Below the pieces are notes generated by a model. That model saw only the letters and a program-made list of their open reading frames with translations. It had not been told where the DNA came from and made no database searches. A program made the translations under genes and the position numbers. From positions 1 to 20,461 of the forward strand of contig CAZCPB010000040.1 of NCBI GenBank assembly GCA_964500365.1: a stretch of DNA of 20,461 bases, read 5' to 3'. The stretch is from CAZCPB01 sp964500365 (GTDB lineage: Bacteria; Planctomycetota; Phycisphaerae; Phycisphaerales; UBA1924). The first letter of the stretch is position 1; every line of letters begins with the position of its first letter. Below, one piece after another: positions 15,805-20,461 of this stretch.

Positions 15805-15829
15805 CTCGAAGGGCTCGAAGTTCTCGAAG
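15805..15829. repeat. three 9-base-spaced CTCGAAG direct repeats
   Basis: CTCGAAG occurs at 15805-15811, 15814-15820 and 15823-15829, an exact 9-base period. It lies in the 222-base gap between the two tandem dockerin-tailed genes. Each copy holds the self-complementary TCGA. It could be a binding-site array or a chance simple repeat. The rest of the gap has no clear promoter; a weak 4-pair hairpin with five T (15914-15932) lies just before the next ribosome site. Confidence 0.4.
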
Positions 15830-15951
15830 AGGAATGACCTCGGGCGGCTTTGAATCCCTCGGCGCCTTCCGGGTCCGGCCGATTCTCCAGCGTGCATTCC
15901 GGCCCCGCCCTGCGCACCTTCGCGTGCTTTTTCTGAAAGGCAGACTCTCTC

Positions 15952-17217
15952 ATGACTCGAACGCTCAGCACGGTCCTCTCGCTCGGCGCGCTCGCGGGCC
16001 TCGCGCACGGCCAGGCCACCATTGAGTTCCTCCCGCCCGGCTACCTCGTCACCGATGCGTCGTACGACGGCTCGGTGCTGGTGGGCAACGTGCAGGGGGA
16101 CGGCTCGTACGAAACGTTCCGCTGGACGGCCGAGACAGGGGTCGAGCGGCTCGGGCTCGCCTCCGTGCCCGCGATCGGGAAGGGCGCCGGGTCGCCCGAC
16201 GTTTCGTACGACGGCACGCGGATCTCGGCTTCGATCCTCAGCTCGGACAATGCGCTCACGCAAGGGCTCTGGGACATCGCCAACGGCTGGCTCGAGACCA
16301 TGCCCCCGTCGCCCCCGGACGGCGCCACGGTGGACGGAGACTACGGCTCGGCGTGGGGCCTCTCGGGGGACGGCACCACCCTGACGGGCTTTTACTGGCT
16401 GGCGTCCAACAGCCGCGCGCAGGGGAGCACATGGTCCGAGGCGGGGGGTATGGTCGCGCTCCCGCAGACTTTCGGCCGCAGTGCCCGGGTGAATGCCGCG
16501 AGCTTTGACGGATCGGTGGTCGCGGGCTGGGAGGAGAGCCCGACGGGGCCGTGGATCGCGACGGCGTGGCGGAACGGGGTCAAGCACACGCTGATCCCGG
16601 GCGACTACGGCGGGGGCGGGATGGCCGAGTGCGTCAGCCGCGACGGCTCGATCGTCGCCGGCTCGACGTGGAGCACGGTGTACAGCACGCGCCTGGGGTG
16701 CGTGTGGACGTGGGACGGCGCGACCTACCAGCCGCAGGTGATCGGGTACCTCCCGGGGACCGTCCTGAACTCGGGGCGGTCGCCGCTGAACCAGATCTGC
16801 GATGACGGGAGCATGGCGGTGGGCGTCAACCAGTACACGTTCAACCCGGGCGGGCCGGCCGACGGGATCGTGTGGACGCCCGGCGGCGGGCTGGTGAAGG
16901 ACACGGACTTCCTGGCGAGCCTGGGGCTGTCGGTGCCGTCCGACATGGACATCCGCGACTTCAACGTGATCTCGCCGGACGGGCGGGTGATCTGCGGGAT
17001 CGGGTTGTCGCCGTCGCTGGGCGGTTTCCAGACGTTCATGATCCGGCTGACGTGCCCCTCGGACTTCGACCGCAACGGGTTCGTGAACGGCGAGGACTTC
17101 GACGCGTTCGCGGCGCTCTTCATCGACGGTGCCGCGGGGGCCGACGTGGACGGCAACGGGTTCGTGAACGGCGACGACTTCGACCGCTTCGTGGCGAACT
17201 TTGAGGCCGGGTGCTGA
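15952..17217 (+). CDS. secreted seven-repeat (S-x-D-G) protein with GC-type dockerin tail (tandem copy 2)
   Basis: A 421-residue protein from ATG 15952, with GAAAGG at 15935-15940 (spacing rather long). The signal peptide is MTRTLSTVLSLGALAGLAHGQ. It aligns over its whole length with the preceding protein: IEFLPPGYLVTDASYDGS against IEYLPKGYIVTDLSYDGT, PSPPDG, GLSGDGTTLTGFYW, EAGGMVALPQ, GRSARVN, IGYLPGTVLNSG and DGIVWTP. Seven S-x-D-G-like motifs are recognisable, but motif 6 is altered (QICDDGSMAVG). Residues 371-421 are the dockerin tail (DFDRNGFVNGED and DVDGNGFVNGDD) ending Gly-Cys. A 32-base stretch (14719-14750 and 16198-16229) is identical between the two genes, so the duplication is fairly recent or kept alike by conversion. 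Confidence 0.88.
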   Translation: MTRTLSTVLSLGALAGLAHGQATIEFLPPGYLVTDASYDGSVLVGNVQGDGSYETFRWTAETGVERLGLASVPAIGKGAGSPDVSYDGTRISASILSSDNALTQGLWDIANGWLETMPPSPPDGATVDGDYGSAWGLSGDGTTLTGFYWLASNSRAQGSTWSEAGGMVALPQTFGRSARVNAASFDGSVVAGWEESPTGPWIATAWRNGVKHTLIPGDYGGGGMAECVSRDGSIVAGSTWSTVYSTRLGCVWTWDGATYQPQVIGYLPGTVLNSGRSPLNQICDDGSMAVGVNQYTFNPGGPADGIVWTPGGGLVKDTDFLASLGLSVPSDMDIRDFNVISPDGRVICGIGLSPSLGGFQTFMIRLTCPSDFDRNGFVNGEDFDAFAALFIDGAAGADVDGNGFVNGDDFDRFVANFEAGC

Positions 17218-17353
17218 CGTTCACGGCGTGCCGGCCGAACCCAGGATCACGGAGACCGAGGCACACACGGAGACCTGAAGGTTCGGGAACACCGTTCCGC
17301 ACGCGGCGACTTCCGACCTTCGCCGTTCACCACGGTCCATTCCTCCCCTTGAA

Positions 17354-17393
17354 GACGCCGGCGTCCACCGCATCCACGGTGGGCGCCGGCGTC
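17354..17393 (+). terminator. strong hairpin ending the surface-protein operon
   Basis: Arms 17354-17370 and 17377-17393 form a 17-pair stem (one G-T pair) beginning GACGCCGGCG and ending CGCCGGCGTC, with the loop CATCCA. GCGCTTTCG follows, so the T-run is short. It lies 137 bases after the second tandem dockerin gene and about 40 bases before the TetR promoter, isolating the two units. Confidence 0.68.
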
Positions 17394-17433
17394 GCGCTTT
17401 CGCCCCCTCTTCACTTTCCGTTCCCCGGGGTTC

Positions 17434-17478
17434 TTGACATCATACCGGTCGGTATGTATGTTCATACCATCTGGTATG
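17434..17478 (+). promoter_or_regulatory. TetR promoter with two perfect operator palindromes
   Basis: TTGACA (17434-17439), a 17-base spacer and TATGTT (17457-17462) form the promoter. CATACCG-GT-CGGTATG (17441-17456) fills the spacer, and CATACCA-TC-TGGTATG (17463-17478) follows the -10 box and includes the ATG of the regulator. Both have perfect 7-base arms, and their centres are 22 bases apart, about two helical turns. The arrangement predicts self-repression by the TetR protein. Confidence 0.85.
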
Positions 17479-18135
17479 CCGACGGCCGTCGCTCCCAAGC
17501 CTGGCTCCCGCTCCCGCCTGCTCGACGCGGCGATGGCGGTGATCCGCGCCAAGGGGTACAGCGACACCACGGTGGAGGACGTGTGCGCCGCCGCGGGGCT
17601 GACCAAGGGGGCGTTCTTCCATCATTTCGAGACCAAGGAGGACCTCGCGGTCGCGGCGGCGGAGCATTTCGCGGGGATGGCGGCGGGGCTGTTCGCGTCG
17701 GCGCCCTTCCACGCCCACGCCGACCCTCGCGACCGCGTGCTGGGCTACATCGACTTTCGCGCGTCGATCCTGAAGGGGCCGCTCCCGGCGTGCACCTGCC
17801 TGCTGGGCACGATGGTGCAGGAGACGTACGAGACTCACCCGGCGATCCGCGAGGCGTGTCACCGGTTTCTTTCGGCCCACGCGGCGTGGCTCGCCGGGGA
17901 CATCGCCCGGGCGAAGCGGATGTACGCGCCGCGGGCGAAGTGGACGCCCGAGAGCCTCGCCCTGTTCACGCAGGCGGTGCTGCAGGGGGCGTTCATCATC
18001 GCCAAGGCGGGGAACAGCGCCGACGCCGCGGCGGGATCGGTCGCGCACCTGCGGCGGTACGTCGAATCGCTGCTGACCCCCGGCCCGGCCGGCAGTCGCG
18101 GCATCCGCCGCGGCTCGAAGGAGAAACGCCGATGA
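17476..18135 (+). CDS. TetR/AcrR-family transcriptional repressor
   Basis: A 219-residue protein. ATG 17476 is chosen because the longer open frame would begin inside the -35 box, whereas this start lies about 7 bases after the predicted transcription start, leaving almost no leader and no Shine-Dalgarno. The N-terminal TetR DNA-binding domain is unmistakable: RLLDAAMAVIRAKGYSDTTV (14-33) and the helix-turn-helix AAAGLTKGAFFHHFETKEDL (38-57). The C-terminal ligand domain has CTCLLGTMVQETYETHPAIR, as in LmrA/YxaF-like TetR proteins, and a basic end RRGSKEKRR. The ligand is unknown. It overlaps the following VOC gene by ATGA, so both are made from one self-repressed transcript. Confidence 0.92.
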   Translation: MPTAVAPKPGSRSRLLDAAMAVIRAKGYSDTTVEDVCAAAGLTKGAFFHHFETKEDLAVAAAEHFAGMAAGLFASAPFHAHADPRDRVLGYIDFRASILKGPLPACTCLLGTMVQETYETHPAIREACHRFLSAHAAWLAGDIARAKRMYAPRAKWTPESLALFTQAVLQGAFIIAKAGNSADAAAGSVAHLRRYVESLLTPGPAGSRGIRRGSKEKRR

Positions 18136-18617
18136 CCGATGCACAGAAGATCGTCACGTTCCTGTGGTTCGACGACAACGCCGAGGAGGCCGTCGATTTC
18201 TACTGCTCGGTCTTCAAGAGGTCGAGGATCCTCGACGTGATGCGCTGGGGGGACGTCGGCCCGGGTCCGAAGGGATCGGTGCTGACGATCACGTTCGAGC
18301 TCGAGGGCCAGGAGTACATCGCGCTCAACGGCGGCCCGCAGTTCAAGTTCAACGAGGCGGTCTCGCTCCTGATCCAGTGCGACACGCAGGACGAGGTCGA
18401 TCACTACTGGTCGGCCCTGACCTCCGGGGGCGGGGAGGAGAGCCAGTGCGGCTGGCTGAAGGACAAGTTCGGGCTGTCGTGGCAGGTGTGCCCGCGCGTG
18501 CTCCTGAAGATGATCCAGGACAAGGACCGCGTCCGGGCCGACCGGGCGATGGCGGCGATGATGAACATGCGGAAGCTGGACATCGCGGCGTTGAGGGCGG
18601 CGTACGACGGGCGCTGA
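18132..18617 (+). CDS. PhnB-like VOC-superfamily protein
   Basis: A 161-residue protein starting at ATG 18132, whose first four bases overlap the TetR stop. MTDAQKIVTFLWFDDNAEEAVDFYCSVF is the standard N-terminus of the PhnB-like (3-demethylubiquinone-9 methyltransferase-like fold) branch of the glyoxalase/VOC superfamily, and ALNGGPQFKFNEAVSLLIQC and GWLKDKFGLSWQVCPRVL match its second half. The C-terminal DKDRVRADRAMAAMMNMRKLDI segment is also typical. The fold usually binds a divalent metal or small molecules in a cytoplasmic dimer, and its precise reaction is rarely known. Pairing with a TetR regulator suggests a response to a toxic or aromatic compound; this is inference. Confidence 0.9.
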   Translation: MTDAQKIVTFLWFDDNAEEAVDFYCSVFKRSRILDVMRWGDVGPGPKGSVLTITFELEGQEYIALNGGPQFKFNEAVSLLIQCDTQDEVDHYWSALTSGGGEESQCGWLKDKFGLSWQVCPRVLLKMIQDKDRVRADRAMAAMMNMRKLDIAALRAAYDGR

Positions 18618-18645
18618 GCGTACTCACGTCGCATTGCTTCCGCGG

Positions 18646-18651
18646 TATGCT
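18646..18651 (+). promoter_or_regulatory. possible -10 element for a leaderless nuclease transcript
   Basis: TATGCT at 18646-18651 lies 6 bases before ATG 18658. There is no Shine-Dalgarno and no good -35 box. It lies just after the VOC gene stop (18617) and suggests separate transcription of the nuclease gene. Confidence 0.35.
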
Positions 18652-18657
18652 GGCCGC

Positions 18658-19860
18658 ATGCACGACGGGCATCGCGAAATGAACGACCTTGCGGCACTCG
18701 AGCGATTCGTGGTCGATAACGACGATCTCCTCAAGCTTGAGGAGACCATCGGCACGTTCAATGTCTTTGACGCACTACGCATCGAGCGCCGAGAGATCCG
18801 ACACAGCAACTTTCTTGCGTGGTTGCTCGACCCGGGAGAGAGCCATGGGCAAGGGGATCTATTCCTCAAGCCCCTGCTGATGGCGGTTCTTCGGCGCACC
18901 CCGGCAAATCAACGCCCGCTTGGCCCGATCGATCTCGACGGTGTGGACCTCGTTGATATCGAGATTCGGAGGGAATGGCGGAACATCGACCTATTGATCG
19001 TGAGCAGGAAGCCGAACTTCATCGTCGCCATCGAAAACAAAGTTGACGCCGGAGAACACCGCAACCAACTTCAGCGCTACGAGGACGTCGTTCGAAAGGA
19101 ATTCCCGCACGAACCCAAGCTCTTCGTGTTTCTAACTCCCGATGGAGAGGCGGCAAGCGATTCGGATTGGGTGCCAATCGGTTACGACAGCATTTACCAG
19201 GTGTTGACGCGTGTTCGTGGAGCTTCGAAAGGCTCGCTCGGCGTAGACGTGGCCGTGTTCTTGGATCACTATCTGAACCTCATTGGAAGTCGGTTTATGG
19301 AAAACGCGGATGTCGCCCGATTGTGCAAGCAGATCTACGCGAACCACCGCCGCGCGCTCCTGCTCATTTTCGAGCACGTCGGTACGGCGGCAAGCGGCGT
19401 GAACGCCGCGGTCGAGAGGTTCTTTGCGGAGCGACCAAAGCGTTGGACCGTTCTGCACGTCAAGGGCAAAATGGTGTACTTCGTTCCCAACGAATGGGTT
19501 GGCAAGGTCTGCACAGCGTCCGGCGACCCGGCTTTCGGCGTCCCCGCACGCGTCTTCATGGAAACTTCAGCGAAAGATCGCTCACTGCACGTTCGGTGGG
19601 TCGTTGGTCCCGGTCCTGATCCCGCTCGACGCAAGGCGCTGATCGAGCACCTACTTGCGACCGAGTTGCTGGGGCTGGCGCCGCAGCGAAAGCAGCTTAC
19701 CGACACCTGGAAGCGCGTCTGGGCTCACCGTGCTCTGGAATGGGATGACGAGCAGCCTCCGGACGACGACGCCGTCGCCAATGCACTTACTTCCTTGCTC
19801 GCCGGTGTTGAGCGGCAGCTCATGGCGTTGCCTTCCGCGATCGAAAGTCTTCAAGCGTAA
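18658..19860 (+). CDS. PD-(D/E)XK nuclease-superfamily protein (PDDEXK_4-like)
   Basis: A 400-residue protein if ATG 18658 is used; TTG 18634 and ATG 18679 are alternatives. EIRHSNFLAWLLDPGESHGQG (46-66) followed by FLKPLL is the hallmark N-terminal block of the PDDEXK_4 family. The nuclease core is visible: D111 in NIDLLIV, then E126-x-K128 in AIENKVDAGEHRNQLQRYED, with Q137 and Y141 as the usual supporting residues. The C-terminal half (about 200-400) lacks recognised motifs and ends in a helical segment. Family members are often orphan genes near defence or mobile loci, and their target is not established. Its base composition is visibly less GC-rich than its neighbours, suggesting acquisition. 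No methyltransferase or other restriction partner is in the window. Confidence 0.82.
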   Translation: MHDGHREMNDLAALERFVVDNDDLLKLEETIGTFNVFDALRIERREIRHSNFLAWLLDPGESHGQGDLFLKPLLMAVLRRTPANQRPLGPIDLDGVDLVDIEIRREWRNIDLLIVSRKPNFIVAIENKVDAGEHRNQLQRYEDVVRKEFPHEPKLFVFLTPDGEAASDSDWVPIGYDSIYQVLTRVRGASKGSLGVDVAVFLDHYLNLIGSRFMENADVARLCKQIYANHRRALLLIFEHVGTAASGVNAAVERFFAERPKRWTVLHVKGKMVYFVPNEWVGKVCTASGDPAFGVPARVFMETSAKDRSLHVRWVVGPGPDPARRKALIEHLLATELLGLAPQRKQLTDTWKRVWAHRALEWDDEQPPDDDAVANALTSLLAGVERQLMALPSAIESLQA

Positions 19861-19903
19861 GTCTGCCTTGGACATCGGCTAGGCGGGTCATCTATCGTCA
19901 GGC

Positions 19904-20068
19904 ATGACGCTCGATCGCGAAGCACTTCTCAAACGTACCACGCCGAGTCCAGGCCTATGCGGCGGGCGCTCCTGCATCCGCGGCATGCGATTGCGGGTGT
20001 CCGAAGCGGATTCGCGATGGATCGCGCTCGGACAACTCGTTCGCCCCGGGGGCGACGGCGTGCGATGA
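19904..20068 (+). pseudogene. truncated DUF433-family antitoxin-like remnant
   Basis: A 54-codon frame, MTLDREALLKRTTPSPGLCG onward, with P-G-L-C-G-G-R-S-C-I-R-G-M-R (17-29 approx.) matching the N-terminal signature of DUF433 proteins (usually P-x-I-x-G-G-x-P-x-I-x-G-T-R). After LRVS the sequence loses similarity and stops at TGA 20066-20068, whereas the family normally runs to about 70-80 residues with an EEIL-x-x-YP helix. I could not find the missing half in the other two frames. TGGACA (19869-19874), 18 bases, TATCGT (19893-19898) and 5 bases to the ATG form a possible leaderless promoter. It lies directly after the nuclease gene. No toxin partner is visible, and 20069-20256 shows nothing else coding. 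Confidence 0.55.
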
Positions 20069-20222
20069 GCGGGCCACGAGGGGCTTGCGAGGCTCTGCGC
20101 CCTCGCAACGTTCGTGCGCCCGAAGCGGGCGATCAGCCGGTCGCGCACGCGCGTGACTGATCCAAATCGGATTGAGTGCGTCCCGCGGGGCGGCGGCGCG
20201 CGTGCGGGTTGCTCCACAGAAA

Positions 20223-20255
20223 CCCGCCGCGATCTAAGCAGGCACCCGAGGCGGG
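20223..20255 (-). terminator. weak hairpin after atpD
   Basis: On the minus strand CCCGCC (20255-20250) and GGCGGG (20228-20223) can pair across a 21-base loop, followed by TTTCTG. The stem directly follows the stop codon of the ATP synthase beta gene. The stem is short and the loop long, so support is modest. Confidence 0.3.
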
Positions 20256-20256
20256 A

Positions 20257-20461
20257 TCAGCCCGCCGCCATCTTCGCGGCCTTGGCCTTGGCGTCGTCGA
20301 GGCTGCCGACGTACATGAACGCGCCCTCGGGCAGGTCGTCGCCCTCGCCGTTGGCAAGGCGCTCGAAGCTGTCGATGGTCGAGTCCAGCGGCGAGTCCAC
20401 GCCCTTGAAGCCGGTGAACTGCTCGGCGACGTGGAAGGGCTGGCTGAGGAAGCGCTCGATC
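20257..20461 (-). CDS. atpD: F1Fo ATP synthase subunit beta, C-terminal fragment
   Basis: The minus-strand frame enters from the right edge and ends at TGA 20259-20257, giving about the last 67 residues. RFLSQPFHVAEQFTGFKGVD and GDDLPEGAFMYVGSLDDAKAKA are the highly conserved C-terminal helical-domain sequences of the catalytic beta subunit of ATP synthase. The subunit carries the catalytic nucleotide sites of F1 on the cytoplasmic face of the membrane; those motifs lie outside the window. The chain ends KMAAG, close to the normal end, so this copy is not truncated. No atpC (epsilon) frame follows on the minus strand, which is unusual because atpD and atpC are commonly adjacent. Confidence 0.93.
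   Translation of the reverse strand, partial: IERFLSQPFHVAEQFTGFKGVDSPLDSTIDSFERLANGEGDDLPEGAFMYVGSLDDAKAKAAKMAAG

Noticed and set aside
15914..15932. Small GCAC/GTGC hairpin followed by five T as a terminator between the tandem genes
   Set aside because: A four-pair stem is too weak for a terminator call, and it sits right before the ribosome site of the next gene.
15235..16587. 450-codon minus-strand frame opposite the tandem dockerin genes
   Set aside because: Arg-rich shadow frame spanning the gap and parts of two well-supported genes; no ribosome site or recognisable domain.
7829..17217. Repeated GGTTCGTGAACGG-like DNA units as a possible CRISPR or mobile repeat
   Set aside because: They are in frame inside the dockerin-tail codons of four genes and encode the EF-hand loops, without regular short spacers.
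19888..20217. 109-codon minus-strand frame between atpD and the nuclease gene, checked as a possible atpC
   Set aside because: The translation has no similarity to the epsilon subunit and is Arg/Pro/Ser-rich low-complexity.

Overview
The window is GC-rich and reads like the chromosome of a planctomycete, most likely class Phycisphaerae. The evidence is the combination of PEP-CTERM-type tails with a V-P-A-P core, several secreted proteins that end in a paired dockerin-like EF-hand tail finishing exactly in Gly-Cys (the GC-type dockerin tail), WGEN-x-GW repeat proteins, and beta-helix proteins with a GPLDPPAGPIT mature N-terminus. This assignment is an inference from protein families. No rRNA, tRNA, CRISPR array or insertion sequence was seen.

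Left part (1-4700). Three minus-strand genes run leftward: a GT-C-like membrane glycosyltransferase and a flippase-like membrane protein that overlap by 4 bases, then the start of a glutamine-dependent NAD synthetase cut by the window edge. Divergent from them is a Fur-family regulator that lacks the usual CxxC zinc cysteines, followed by a small membrane-anchored protein of unknown function.

Central part (4900-17220). This is a block of secreted and surface proteins: two beta-helix paralogues, a WGEN-repeat protein with a dockerin tail, then two modules with the same layout. Each module has a leftward gene of an unrecognised family with a helix-turn-helix-like N-terminus, an AT-rich intergenic region with palindromes and a candidate sigma70-type promoter, a rightward short PEP-CTERM protein, and one or two long proteins with seven S-x-D-G repeats (possibly a seven-bladed propeller) ending in the 51-residue Gly-Cys dockerin tail. 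The second module carries a tandem duplication of the long protein. The repeated layout suggests that the unrecognised gene controls, or works with, the surface-protein operon beside it. That is inference.

Right part (17400-20461). A TetR-family regulator and a PhnB-like VOC protein overlap by 4 bases. Two perfect inverted repeats lie in the spacer and start region of their promoter, which predicts autorepression. Next come a PD-(D/E)XK-like nuclease gene of visibly lower GC and a truncated DUF433 remnant, which together look like a small accessory insertion. The 3' end of the ATP synthase beta subunit gene enters from the right edge on the minus strand, with no epsilon-subunit gene directly after it.

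Several genes lack a Shine-Dalgarno sequence and instead carry a TANNNT hexamer 5-7 bases before the start codon, so leaderless transcripts may be common here.
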